Assembly: GCA_018399255.1 (NCBI GenBank)
Contig: JAGYPA010000019.1
Span: forward strand, 1 to 64,000
Direction: 5' to 3'
DNA length: 64,000 nucleotides
DNA from: Spirochaetales bacterium
GTDB lineage: Bacteria; Spirochaetota; Spirochaetia; JABMQR01
The translations under genes and the position numbers were made by a program. Numbering within the stretch: the first letter of the stretch is position 1; every line of letters begins with the position of its first letter. The notes under the pieces are model-generated. The model had not been told where the DNA came from. It saw nothing but the letters and a program-made list of their open reading frames with translations, and made no database searches. Below are positions 51,542 through 60,088 of the stretch, piece after piece.

Positions 51542-53023
51542 ATGAGAATTGCATTAGTCGGTATAAGTCAGGAGTCCGACACATTCAATCCGGTTCCATC
51601 AAGTCTGGAAAACTTCCGGAATCAAATGCTGCTTTTCGACAGAGAACTGTTTCGAAATCATCCGGAAAAAGATACGCTTCAAGCAGCTGTTGATTTTTTC
51701 TCGTCCAAACCCGATGTGGAACTGGTTCCGCTATTCTGGGCAAACTGCGTTGCCGGGGGACGAATGGACGAAAAAACAACCCGCTACTTTAAAAATGAGC
51801 TGATTACCCGTCTCAGAGCTGCCCTGCCGCTCGATGGAATCCTTTTCTCCCTTCACGGCGCCCATGCCGCCGAAAATGTAGATGACTTTGCCGGCTTCAT
51901 CCTTACAGCAGCCCGGGAAACTGTCGGAAACGGTCCGGTTATCTCTGTCCCTATGGATCATCACGGTGTTGTTACAGAAACAATTATGCGGCAGGCTGAC
52001 ATTATCGACGGTCACGAAACTCAGCCTCATAAACCATACGAAACGGGATGGAAAGCCTCTGCATCTCTTTACAAACTTCTTACAGAGCACATACGACCGG
52101 TTAAGTGTTTCGAGAAAATCCCGATGGTTGCTCCTCAGGATCAGTTCCTTACCTCGGGAGGAGCTATGAAACAGTGGTTTGACCATGCAAGGGAACTGGA
52201 GAAAAATCCTGAGGTTTTATCAATATCTCCCTTTCCCATGCAGCCCTGGGTAGATGTGGAATCGGGAGGATGGTCTGTAATTGCTTACACCAACAACAAT
52301 CCCGAGCTTGCCCGGTCGATTGTAAAAGAACTGGCAGATGAGGCCTGGAGCCTTCGCGAAGAGTTCTGGATCTCTGAACGCGTCTCCATTGAGGAAGGGA
52401 TCCGCGAAGCAGTCGAGGCTGATGAAGGACTGGTCGTCATCTCTGACACCGGTGATGCGGTCTACGGGGGCGGAACCGGCGACAGCACCCATCTTCTGAA
52501 AGAGATGATCCGTCAAAATATTCCCTGCAAGGCATACCTGCCCATTGTGGATCCGGAAGCAATTGAGAAAATCTTCAAAGCTGGTCCTGGAAAGACAGCA
52601 CTGACAGTGGGCGGTCGTACAGACCCCTTCAGCACGCCGGCAGAGGTGGAAGGCCTTATTACCGCCATAAGCCCCGGGCTGCAGATCATGACAGAAAGAA
52701 ACTTGTCAGAGATCGGCAGAGCTGCACTTATGGAGATCAATAATGTAAAACTGGTCATCCTGGAAAGACGAAATCATACAATAAACTTACCCATTATCTA
52801 TACCCATCTGGGGCTCGATATGACGGAAGCGAAGATGGTCGTCTGTAAAACCGGCAGCAATTTCCAGTATTTCTCCCATTGGAGAAAGAAGCTGATTCGA
52901 ATCGATACCCCGGGCGTAACCCAATCGGATCTGACCAGGTTCACGTGGAAACACATTCCACGTCCCACGTTCCCGCTCGATGATATCAAAGATTGGAAAT
53001 CCAATCCCCAAATCGTTTCTTAA
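51542..53023 (+). CDS. M81-family metallopeptidase (MlrC, microcystinase C-like)
   Basis: This 493-residue protein matches MlrC/M81 length and motifs: RIALVGISQESDTFNPVPS at the start, LFSLHGAHAAENVDDFAG, PVISVPMDHHGVVT (metal Asp/His) and DIIDGHETQPHKPYETG (metal His). The C-terminal domain contains SDTGDAVYGGGTGDSTHLL and the final HIPRPTFPLDD. MlrC cleaves the last peptide bond of degraded microcystin, but most M81 proteins have unknown amide substrates. AGGAGAAAAAAG precedes the ATG. Its place between DegT and transaldolase-like enzymes points to an amide-linked sugar or amino-polyol. Confidence 0.88.
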   Translation: MRIALVGISQESDTFNPVPSSLENFRNQMLLFDRELFRNHPEKDTLQAAVDFFSSKPDVELVPLFWANCVAGGRMDEKTTRYFKNELITRLRAALPLDGILFSLHGAHAAENVDDFAGFILTAARETVGNGPVISVPMDHHGVVTETIMRQADIIDGHETQPHKPYETGWKASASLYKLLTEHIRPVKCFEKIPMVAPQDQFLTSGGAMKQWFDHARELEKNPEVLSISPFPMQPWVDVESGGWSVIAYTNNNPELARSIVKELADEAWSLREEFWISERVSIEEGIREAVEADEGLVVISDTGDAVYGGGTGDSTHLLKEMIRQNIPCKAYLPIVDPEAIEKIFKAGPGKTALTVGGRTDPFSTPAEVEGLITAISPGLQIMTERNLSEIGRAALMEINNVKLVILERRNHTINLPIIYTHLGLDMTEAKMVVCKTGSNFQYFSHWRKKLIRIDTPGVTQSDLTRFTWKHIPRPTFPLDDIKDWKSNPQIVS

Positions 53024-53039
53024 TTGGGAGAAGACACCT

Positions 53040-54104
53040 ATGACAAAGACAAGAATGCAGCAGACGGCACAGCTCGGGACTGATTTCTGGAACGATTCCT
53101 GCGATCTGGAAGAACTTTCCGAGGCTGTCTCCAATGGTGCGGTGGGTGCGACCTCCAATCCTGTAATCGTCTCACAGGTTGCCGGAAGCCATCTGGATCA
53201 GTGGGGACCGGTTATCGATCAACTCATTACCGACTACCCGAAACTTTCAGAAATTGAGATAGGCTGGATGCTTGTAGAGATAATCGGCAGGGAAGCCTCC
53301 AAGCTGCTGCTTCCTGTTTTTGAACAATCCAAGGGCAGGAAGGGGCGGCTTTCTGTTCAGGTTAATCCTGTCTTCTATCGTGATCCGGAAGCTATGATCA
53401 GCCATGCGGAAAAAATCGCGGAAATTGCACCAAATATTGCAATTAAGGCTCCCGTTACCTCAGCCGGACTTGCTGCCATGGAAGAAATGACAGCAAGGGG
53501 AATTTCAGTAACAGCAACTGTCAGTTTTACGGTACCCCAGGCTTTAGCAGCTGCAGAGGCTGTTGAACGCGGACTGAAGAAAGCACATAAGGCAGGAATC
53601 AGCACAAATGCCATGTCGCCAATGGTTGTCGTTATGGTGGGACGGCTCGATGACCACCTGAAACGGGTTGCAGCCAGAGAACAGATAGTAGTTGAACCCG
53701 GATACCTTGAATGGGCAGGAATTGCTGTTGTTAAAAAACTTTACACTATTTTCAGGCAGCGAGGCTACCAGTCCAGACTCTTATCGGCGGCTTATAGAAA
53801 TCATATGCAATGGTCCGAGTTTGTTGGCGGTGACCTTGCCCTAACCATTCCCTACACCTGGTGGAAACGTTTTGACGCTTCCGATGTGCCGGCAGAAGAT
53901 CGAATAAACATCCCGGTAGATAAACATATTATCAGAACTCTTGCAGAACACTTTCCAGATTTCAACCGGGCATATGAGGAAAATGGCATGAATATTGATG
54001 ATTTCGCCTCCTACGGCTCTACCGTGCATACATTGAGGCAGTTTATCGAAGGCTATGCGGAGCTCCTTTCCCTTATCCGGGGCAGGATGCTGAAAGAGAG
54101 ATAG
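53040..54104 (+). CDS. Transaldolase-family protein
   Basis: The ATG at 53040 (GGGAGAAG upstream) gives 354 residues. Transaldolase-family motifs are VGATSNPVIVSQ (37-48), SVQVNP, IAIKAPVTSAG with probable Schiff-base lysine K136, and SVTATVSFTVPQALAAA. The C-terminal extension (RQRGYQSRLLSAAYRNHMQW) and FVGGDLALTIPYTWW resemble the F6P-aldolase/transaldolase-like group rather than the housekeeping enzyme. It would split or exchange a ketose phosphate in the cytoplasm. It starts 16 bases after the M81 stop. Confidence 0.85.
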   Translation: MTKTRMQQTAQLGTDFWNDSCDLEELSEAVSNGAVGATSNPVIVSQVAGSHLDQWGPVIDQLITDYPKLSEIEIGWMLVEIIGREASKLLLPVFEQSKGRKGRLSVQVNPVFYRDPEAMISHAEKIAEIAPNIAIKAPVTSAGLAAMEEMTARGISVTATVSFTVPQALAAAEAVERGLKKAHKAGISTNAMSPMVVVMVGRLDDHLKRVAAREQIVVEPGYLEWAGIAVVKKLYTIFRQRGYQSRLLSAAYRNHMQWSEFVGGDLALTIPYTWWKRFDASDVPAEDRINIPVDKHIIRTLAEHFPDFNRAYEENGMNIDDFASYGSTVHTLRQFIEGYAELLSLIRGRMLKER

Positions 54105-54115
54105 GGATACAGCGA

Positions 54116-54946
54116 ATGAAACTCAGCTGTCTTCCGGTCTCATATTTTCCCGATCTCATTTCGGGTAAACGCACTATAGATTCTTGGGTCCGGGAGGCCG
54201 CAGAGCTGGGTTTTGACGGATTTGATCTCTCAATTCTTTTCTTCCGGAAATCTCCGGAAGATACTGCGGCGCAATGCCGCAAAGCTGCTGAAAAGTATCG
54301 TATTTCCCCGGCCATTATCAACACCTACAGCGATCTTACTCATCCGGAAAAAACGCGAAGGAAGGAGGAAACGGCCCGTCTTCTCCAGGATATTCGCACA
54401 GCCGCTGCTGCTGGAGCTGAATTTGTCCGCATTGTGGCTGGTCAAGGATATCCGGAAACATCCAGAAAGGAGGGCATTCGTCAGGTAACGGAAGGATTTC
54501 TCCAGGCTCAGGCCGTTGCCGAAACAGTCGGCATTCAGCTGGTTTATGAGAATCATTCAAAACCTGGGAACTGGAAATTCTGCGATTTTTCAGCAGCTCC
54601 GGAGATATTTCTTGAGATTGCCGATTCGATTGACGGCAGCGGCATACACATCTTGTTTGATACGGCAAATTTTATTGTCTTCGGGATAAATCCTGAACCT
54701 GTTTTACAAAAGATCGTTAATCGTGTAAAATGTGTGCACGCTGCCGACACAAAGGTTCATGGGGCTCTGGTACCGTCTGTGATTGGTGAAGGGATTGTAC
54801 CGATCCCGCGCCTTTTGAGGATCCTGCGCAACGGCGGCTTTGATAGTTGGATCTCACTGGAAGAAGCCAGCGGAACTGGCATTGAAGGTGTTAGGAAGGG
54901 CTGGGGCTATATTCTGAAAACGTGGGAATCATGTCAAAAGATATAA
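54116..54946 (+). CDS. Sugar phosphate isomerase/epimerase (AP-endonuclease 2 TIM barrel)
   Basis: This 276-residue protein has the xylose-isomerase-like TIM-barrel pattern: VREAAELGFDGFDLSI, AAGAEFVRIVAGQGYP, IQLVYENHSKPGNW (metal Glu), IHILFDTANFIVFG (metal Asp), VKCVHAADTKV (metal His and Asp) and WISLEEASG (final Glu). The enzyme would interconvert keto- and aldo- or epimeric sugars or inosose derivatives. It starts 11 bases after the transaldolase-like gene, with GGGATACAGCGA upstream. Its end overlaps the XRE-cupin gene by 16 bases. Confidence 0.87.
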   Translation: MKLSCLPVSYFPDLISGKRTIDSWVREAAELGFDGFDLSILFFRKSPEDTAAQCRKAAEKYRISPAIINTYSDLTHPEKTRRKEETARLLQDIRTAAAAGAEFVRIVAGQGYPETSRKEGIRQVTEGFLQAQAVAETVGIQLVYENHSKPGNWKFCDFSAAPEIFLEIADSIDGSGIHILFDTANFIVFGINPEPVLQKIVNRVKCVHAADTKVHGALVPSVIGEGIVPIPRLLRILRNGGFDSWISLEEASGTGIEGVRKGWGYILKTWESCQKI

Positions 54947-55497
54947 ATAACAAGATTAAGAAATTCCGAAAAGAAAAGAAAATGACCCTCCAGCAGCTGG
55001 CAGATCTTACTGATTTTACCAAGGGGTACCTGTCACGAATAGAGAATTCCACTGATTCTCCCCGTTTGCCTACGCTGCAGAAAATTGCCCGTGCCCTGGA
55101 GATTGATATCGGTGTTTTTTTTGAGGATACCGGTAAGAACCAGCACCATCCTCATCATATCGATCTGGTTACCGCTGAAGGCGACAACCCGTCCCATACG
55201 TTTGATTCCAACGCCGCATATTCTTATCGTCCGCTTGTTCGCAATTTTACGGGTAAGTATATGGCACCCTATCTCTTGAGAATTAAAAAGGGACATACCA
55301 AGCGGCTGACCCATGACAGTGAGGAACTTATCTATGTTGTCAGCGGTTCAATCAGATTCCTTTACGGAGGAAAGCAGTATACCATAAACAGCGGAGACAG
55401 CGTCTATTTCGATTCGCGTTGGGAGCATCAACTTTTCAACGATAATGAAGAGATAGCGATCCTTCTGAATGTGGTCTACGATTACCGTAGATTCTAG
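54931..55497 (+). CDS. XRE-family regulator with C-terminal cupin
   Basis: This is a 188-residue regulator from the ATG at 54931; a GTG at 54922 is an alternative. The N-terminal helix-turn-helix reads KKMTLQQLADLTDFTKGYLS and RLPTLQKIARALEIDIGVFF. The C-terminal cupin has TKRLTHDSEELIYVVSG and NSGDSVYFDSRWEHQL, with metal-type residues partly altered. Regulators of this type sense small polar ligands and often repress their own operon. The inverted TCAAAAGTTTA pair around the operon promoter at 50064-50230 is its most likely site. The reading frame overlaps the isomerase gene, so expression is coupled. Confidence 0.87.
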   Translation: MSKDINNKIKKFRKEKKMTLQQLADLTDFTKGYLSRIENSTDSPRLPTLQKIARALEIDIGVFFEDTGKNQHHPHHIDLVTAEGDNPSHTFDSNAAYSYRPLVRNFTGKYMAPYLLRIKKGHTKRLTHDSEELIYVVSGSIRFLYGGKQYTINSGDSVYFDSRWEHQLFNDNEEIAILLNVVYDYRRF

Positions 55498-55526
55498 AAA
55501 CATTCTTCAAGCTGGAAAAGCTGGGA

Positions 55527-55550
55527 AGAGGGGTAGAGGGGTAGAGGGGA
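55527..55550 (+). repeat. Tandem Shine-Dalgarno-like AGAGGGG repeat
   Basis: AGAGGGGT, AGAGGGGT and AGAGGGGA lie head to tail directly before the SMP-30 start (ATG at 55556). The last copy is at ribosome-binding distance; copy number could tune translation. Confidence 0.85.
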
Positions 55551-55555
55551 AGTTT

Positions 55556-56422
55556 ATGGAAAACCTGACTGCTGATGTGTGGGCTGATCCCGGAGCAAGG
55601 CTGGGAGAAGGTCCCTTGTGGATTTCTCCCGATCTCTGGAGTGTCGATATTCTTGAAGGAAACCTGTATCGCATTCCCTGCAGACCGGACGGCAGCGCAG
55701 GGGATCCGGTCACCTATCACCTTGGCGAATCCATCGGTTCAGCTGCGCCTTGCGTTCATGGCGGTTTGGCTGCCGCGCTGAAAAATTCTATTGTAGTTTT
55801 CAATCCGGAAAACGGCAGTATCAAAACCATATTTGAGATTCAGGATGCAAATCCGAAACTGCGATTCAATGACGGTAAATGCGATCCAGATGGAAGATTC
55901 CTTGTAGGAACCATGCATCAGGACAGTATGCCATTTCTCGGCCGTCTATACTCCCTGGATACTGATTTATCGATGCGAACTTTGCTCAATAATGTCAGTA
56001 TTTCCAACGGGCTGGCTTGGAGCAGCAGCGGATCGACGCTCTATTATGTTGACACTCCCACCTTGAAGGTTCAGGCATTCGACTACTCTCTCGTAGACGG
56101 AGCAATCTCCAATCCCGAAACCATTATAGAAATCCCTGAGGGAATGGGCTTGCCCGACGGAATGACTATCGATACCAATGGAAATCTCTGGATAGCCCTC
56201 TGGAACGGCGGAGGGGTCGGCTGCTGGGATCCTTGTGACGGGAAGCTGCTCAGTTTTATCAAAGTCCCTGTCCGGAACGTCACTTCCTGTACCTTTGGCG
56301 GTGTGGATATGCGGACATTGTTCATTACCACAGCCCGGGATGGAGCCTCCCCATATGGCGGGATGGTTTTCTCGTGCCGACCGGGAGCCTGCGGCACCAG
56401 CCCTCATCTATTCAAGGGATAG
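55556..56422 (+). CDS. SMP-30/gluconolactonase-family protein
   Basis: This is a 288-residue six-bladed propeller with family motifs in order: DPGARLGEGPLW (metal Glu), LRFNDGKCDPDGRFLVGTM (metal Asn), SISNGLAWSSSGSTLYYVDT and GLPDGMTIDTNGNLWIALW (metal Asp). It hydrolyses sugar lactones to aldonic acids in the cytoplasm, so an oxidised sugar may be an intermediate of the operon. It is the last gene of the plus-strand unit and converges on the LacI gene, 22 bases away. The start follows a repeated AGAGGGG tract. Confidence 0.9.
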   Translation: MENLTADVWADPGARLGEGPLWISPDLWSVDILEGNLYRIPCRPDGSAGDPVTYHLGESIGSAAPCVHGGLAAALKNSIVVFNPENGSIKTIFEIQDANPKLRFNDGKCDPDGRFLVGTMHQDSMPFLGRLYSLDTDLSMRTLLNNVSISNGLAWSSSGSTLYYVDTPTLKVQAFDYSLVDGAISNPETIIEIPEGMGLPDGMTIDTNGNLWIALWNGGGVGCWDPCDGKLLSFIKVPVRNVTSCTFGGVDMRTLFITTARDGASPYGGMVFSCRPGACGTSPHLFKG

Positions 56423-56444
56423 ATAGAAAAGGTACTCTTCACAT

Positions 56445-57443
56445 TCAGGAATCTCGTGCCGGCCCGATCGTATTTCGTTCAGCAAAACTGGTCTGCAGGT
56501 TCACATTCTGTATTACGGTAAAATCAGGGTTATTAATTTTTTTCATAAGCATATTTACAGCTATATCAACCTGCTCTTCCATGTGACAGTTGACGGAAGA
56601 AAGCATGTTATGTCCATTGATTGTGCACATAGTGTTATCGATACCGGCTATTGATACGTCTTCTGGAATTTTCAGTCCATGATCAATCAGAAATCCAGCT
56701 GCCCCGACAGCTATATCGTCATAAGCTGCAAAGACTGCTGTGGGAACAGATCCTTTGGCAAAAATATCCTGCATCATTTCAAATCCAGCCTGCTCAAAGC
56801 GATTATTACTGACCCTGATGAGGGCAGGATCTATCGGGATATTGTGCTTTTTCATTGAATGCTTGAAAAACTGCAGGCGGTGATCGGTAAATTTCTCACT
56901 GAGAAAGGCAATTTTTGTGTGCCCCTGCTTTTTTAAACTTTGAATACCTTCGTCTATGCCGATACTGTCATCAACGCAGATATAATCGAAAGGATGGTTC
57001 TCGAAACTCGGATATGAGAGCCCGACCATCGGGAGTGAACTTCTGGAAATATCGCCGAATACGTTGAAGGGTGAGATGCAGATAATACCGTCAACAGTGT
57101 TTGATGACTCAAAATATCGGGTAATTTTATTTATTTGCCTGTTTTCAAATCGGGCGCAGCTCATTATCATGAGACCGCCGATACCGGCAATGTAGTTGTC
57201 AAATTTTTCGATAAGCCGAGAATAGTAATTACTTGTTATATCAGAGTAAATAACGCCGATTGCAGGTCCGTCAGATGACTGGACGGCAGTTTTTTTCCTG
57301 GCTTTCGCATATCCGTACCGGTCCGCAAGTTCAAGAATTCTCTGCTTTGTCTCTTCCCCGATGTCTTTCGAGTCATTAAGTGCTTTCGAGACGGTTGATA
57401 TTGATACATCGGCAATGTCAGCCAGTTCTTTCAATGTTCGCAT
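56445..57443 (-). CDS. LacI-family transcriptional regulator
   Basis: The start at 57443 gives the typical N-terminus MRTLKELADIADVSISTVSK followed by ALNDSKDIGEETKQRILELADRYGY; an ATG six codons earlier is possible. The 332-residue protein continues with the periplasmic-binding-like effector domain: IGVIYSDITSNYYSRLIEKF, GIICISPFNVFG, ICVDDSIGIDEGIQSLKKQGH and VFAAYDDIAVGAAGFLIDHG. LacI proteins bind palindromes with a central CG. TTTTCGAAAA sites at 57541, 60089 and 60215 fit, suggesting that it controls the FAD oxidoreductase and the isomerase operon. Confidence 0.9.
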   Translation of the reverse strand: MRTLKELADIADVSISTVSKALNDSKDIGEETKQRILELADRYGYAKARKKTAVQSSDGPAIGVIYSDITSNYYSRLIEKFDNYIAGIGGLMIMSCARFENRQINKITRYFESSNTVDGIICISPFNVFGDISRSSLPMVGLSYPSFENHPFDYICVDDSIGIDEGIQSLKKQGHTKIAFLSEKFTDHRLQFFKHSMKKHNIPIDPALIRVSNNRFEQAGFEMMQDIFAKGSVPTAVFAAYDDIAVGAAGFLIDHGLKIPEDVSIAGIDNTMCTINGHNMLSSVNCHMEEQVDIAVNMLMKKINNPDFTVIQNVNLQTSFAERNTIGPARDS

Positions 57444-57540
57444 GGTTTGCGATAACCTCATAATATAATGTGAGAATGCAGTAACGCAGTCTCCCGCAGT
57501 CCCATCCTACTATAGCGCAAAGTTGTTATCAGCTCAAGGT

Positions 57541-57612
57541 TTTTCGAAAACAACATTGCGGAATATACAAAATACCAATTTAAACAGTTATATGTAGTAT
57601 TTAACGAAAATT
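57541..57612. promoter_or_regulatory. LacI-type operator block A
   Basis: TTTTCGAAAA (57541-57550), TACCAATTTAAA (57573-57584) and AACGAAAATT (57603-57612) occur in this order in the LacI/FAD-oxidoreductase intergenic region. The same three elements recur in order at 60089-60152. The 5' stretch 57444-57540 shows no other feature. Confidence 0.55.
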
Positions 57613-57655
57613 GTTCGCCAATAAAGCTAAAATTGGAGGATTTTGATTTTCGCTT

Positions 57656-57687
57656 TAACATATAGACGTATATACGTCTATATGTTA
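57656..57687. promoter_or_regulatory. 32-bp perfect palindrome, probable GntR operator
   Basis: The half-site TAACATATAGACGTAT is followed by its exact complement. The centre GTATATAC fits the GT-N-TA-N-AC consensus of HutC-type GntR proteins, and a HutC-type regulator is encoded at 59187. It lies 85 bases before the FAD oxidoreductase start. Confidence 0.65.
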
Positions 57688-57771
57688 CAATTCCCATTAT
57701 GGCAGTTAAAGACTGCTTCAGTAAGTAAAACCAGAACCAGCACACTGCCGGTTTCGCAGAGGGGAGTATCT

Positions 57772-59124
57772 ATGAGTGAAAAGATGTATGATGTTATTGT
57801 AGCCGGTGGCGGCACAGCCGGTATTGCTGCGGCAGCGGCCGCCGGAAGTATGGGGGCAAAAACTTTACTGATCGAAAAGAACGGACATCTTGGGGGAACA
57901 TCGGTCACAGGCATACCCCTTCTGGGTGTTTTTGACGGAAATGGCATACAGGCAGCCGGCGGTTTCGTCCAGCGCTTTACAGACCGCCTGATTAGCGAAG
58001 GCGGGGCGGTCGGGCACATTCACGGAGCCAGATGGTCTAACAACGGGCATATGTCGGGAGATGAATTTATCCTGACGCCTTTCGATAGTGAAACAGCAAA
58101 ATACGTAGCCCAGGAGATGGTTCTTGAAGCCGGAGTTGACATACTGCTTCATTCATATATAACAGAAGCCGTCATGTCGGGAAACAAAGTAAGCGGTATA
58201 ACGGCAGTCGGTAAATCAGGAACACGGAAGTTCACCTCCTCTGTAGTCATTGATGCTACCGGTGATGCTGATATATGCGCATTGGCCGGTGCTCAGATGC
58301 TGAAAAAAGAACGTGTTCAAAATTCATCGATACTTTTTACAGTGAACGGAGTTGACACAGAACGCCTGCTTCAAGCCCTTGAACAGGGAGAAAATGTACA
58401 CGGCTGGGGATCATGGCATTCCAGAATAGTCAGCGGTCGGAAAATTGACAGCTCCCGTTCTTCGGTTATCCATATAGCAGGCCATTTTGTACCATGGGAT
58501 GACGAAAGTACAGAGGTAACCTTTACCGCTGTTTCAGTAAGAGAACATGAAATTTACCTGAATGCAACCAGAACCGTAAATATTGACGGAACGGATGCAG
58601 ACAGTCTCACGCGGGGAGAAATTGCTGAACGGCGCAATATAAAACGGCTGATTAACGGCCTGCGGAAAAATATTCCAGGCTTTGAGAATTCTTACGTTTC
58701 CCGCACAGCCCCCATTGGAATCCGGGAAAGCCGGACAGTTATTGGTGATTATCTGCTCCAGGAAGATGATGTACTGCAGGGGAGAGATTTTCCGGATTCA
58801 ATAGCCCGGGGAGCTTATCCCTCTGATATCCATGACCCGAAGGGGGGCCGAACTCAGTTTCTCTTTATACATGGAGGAGGAAGTTATGCCATCCCTTATC
58901 GCTGCCTGCTGCCGAAAGGCATAGAAGGAATTCTGGTGGCCGGCCGGACAATATCGGCCTCCCAGAAAGCTTCCGGAACCGTAAGGCTCCAGGGAACAGT
59001 CATGGCACAGGGTCAGGCGGCTGGTACTGCGGCTGCGCTGGCCTGCATCCATGGTACAACACCGCGGGGATTATCCATTTCCGAACTGCAGAGAGAACTG
59101 AAAGCCAACGGGGCTGTTATTTGA
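57772..59124 (+). CDS. FAD-dependent oxidoreductase
   Basis: GAGGGGAG precedes the ATG at 57772, giving 450 residues. The dinucleotide fold VIVAGGGTAGIAAAAAAGSMG lies at the N-terminus (about 8-28), followed by LLIEKNGHLGGTSVTG. Further FAD contacts are SSVVIDATGDADICALAGA and the C-terminal GILVAGRTISASQKASGTVRLQGTVM-type ending, as in the FAD_oxidored (PF12831-like) group. Such proteins are common in sugar catabolic clusters and oxidise unknown substrates. It is under the LacI- and GntR-type operators just upstream. Confidence 0.88.
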   Translation: MSEKMYDVIVAGGGTAGIAAAAAAGSMGAKTLLIEKNGHLGGTSVTGIPLLGVFDGNGIQAAGGFVQRFTDRLISEGGAVGHIHGARWSNNGHMSGDEFILTPFDSETAKYVAQEMVLEAGVDILLHSYITEAVMSGNKVSGITAVGKSGTRKFTSSVVIDATGDADICALAGAQMLKKERVQNSSILFTVNGVDTERLLQALEQGENVHGWGSWHSRIVSGRKIDSSRSSVIHIAGHFVPWDDESTEVTFTAVSVREHEIYLNATRTVNIDGTDADSLTRGEIAERRNIKRLINGLRKNIPGFENSYVSRTAPIGIRESRTVIGDYLLQEDDVLQGRDFPDSIARGAYPSDIHDPKGGRTQFLFIHGGGSYAIPYRCLLPKGIEGILVAGRTISASQKASGTVRLQGTVMAQGQAAGTAAALACIHGTTPRGLSISELQRELKANGAVI

Positions 59125-59186
59125 ACTCTGTTCAGGTTATTTTATTGAAACCGGGGAGCGGGGAGATGGAAGATGGGAGATAGAAA

Positions 59187-60002
59187 ATGGAAAAAACACA
59201 TGAGAACCATTGGAGGGAAAAAACTGAAATGGCAAATACACTGCAGGAAGAGCGCACCCCGAAATATGTGAAGGTTATTGCTTATATTCAGAAAATGATC
59301 GATGAAGGCAAGTGGAGCATGCACCACAAACTGCCAAGTGAAGATACGCTTGCAGACCAGTTTTCTATGTCCAGGGGGACTGTCCGCCAGGCTGTAAGTG
59401 AGCTCGTCCGCTCTGAGACTCTTTACAGAATACATGGCAGAGGAACCTTTGTCGGTCCTGAACGCATTGATCTTAAAATGAGTTCACCTGGAACAACCTC
59501 CTTTCTTCAAGGCTTTTCTGACAAGGGAATTGAGTTCTCCGCCAATCAAATCAGTATTGCTGTTGTCCCTGCTTCAGCCCTGCCCGACAAATCTTTCAAA
59601 TTTCCAGAAAGTGAAAATCTGCTGATACGAATATGCAGACTCAGGAAATCCGGAGGAACAGGGCTGATGTATTCTGAAAATTATATTCCCTTCCATCGAT
59701 TCCCTGAATTTGCTGAGAGAGATTTTTCAGCAGCAGGTCTCCATAATGCGATTGAAAGCGAATACGGAGTAATTGTCAGTCGAACAGTACGTAACTTATC
59801 TGCAGCCGCAGCCGGCAGGCAGCTTGCCGGATATCTGGAAATAAAACCTGACAGCCCGACACTTTTTGCCGAGCAAATATCATTTGATCAGTATGGAAAA
59901 TGTGTAGACTATGCCCTGATCTGGATGCGTAGTGATAAAATGCATATAACCATGGAATTCGACCGTTCAGGAACCATTGAAATGAGCAGTTCACCAGTCT
60001 GA
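59187..60002 (+). CDS. GntR-family regulator with UTRA domain (HutC type)
   Basis: This 271-residue regulator has a winged helix (KYVKVIAYIQKMIDEGKW, DQFSMSRGTVRQAVSELV, IHGRGTFVGP) and a C-terminal UTRA domain (ICRLRKSGGTGLMYSENYIP, then LFAEQISFDQYGKCVDYALI). GGGAGATAGAAA precedes the first ATG; one at 59229 is an alternative. The leader has degenerate 7-bp purine repeats. It follows the FAD gene by 62 bases. The 32-bp palindrome at 57656 is its likely operator, giving feedback control of the FAD oxidoreductase unit. Confidence 0.9.
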   Translation: MEKTHENHWREKTEMANTLQEERTPKYVKVIAYIQKMIDEGKWSMHHKLPSEDTLADQFSMSRGTVRQAVSELVRSETLYRIHGRGTFVGPERIDLKMSSPGTTSFLQGFSDKGIEFSANQISIAVVPASALPDKSFKFPESENLLIRICRLRKSGGTGLMYSENYIPFHRFPEFAERDFSAAGLHNAIESEYGVIVSRTVRNLSAAAAGRQLAGYLEIKPDSPTLFAEQISFDQYGKCVDYALIWMRSDKMHITMEFDRSGTIEMSSSPV

Positions 60003-60088
60003 ATTCCTGCAGAGAGCTCAGCATAACACTGAAAAGAACCATAGGAACGCTTGAGAAAAATGATAATAACGACTTGCAGCAAAACATG

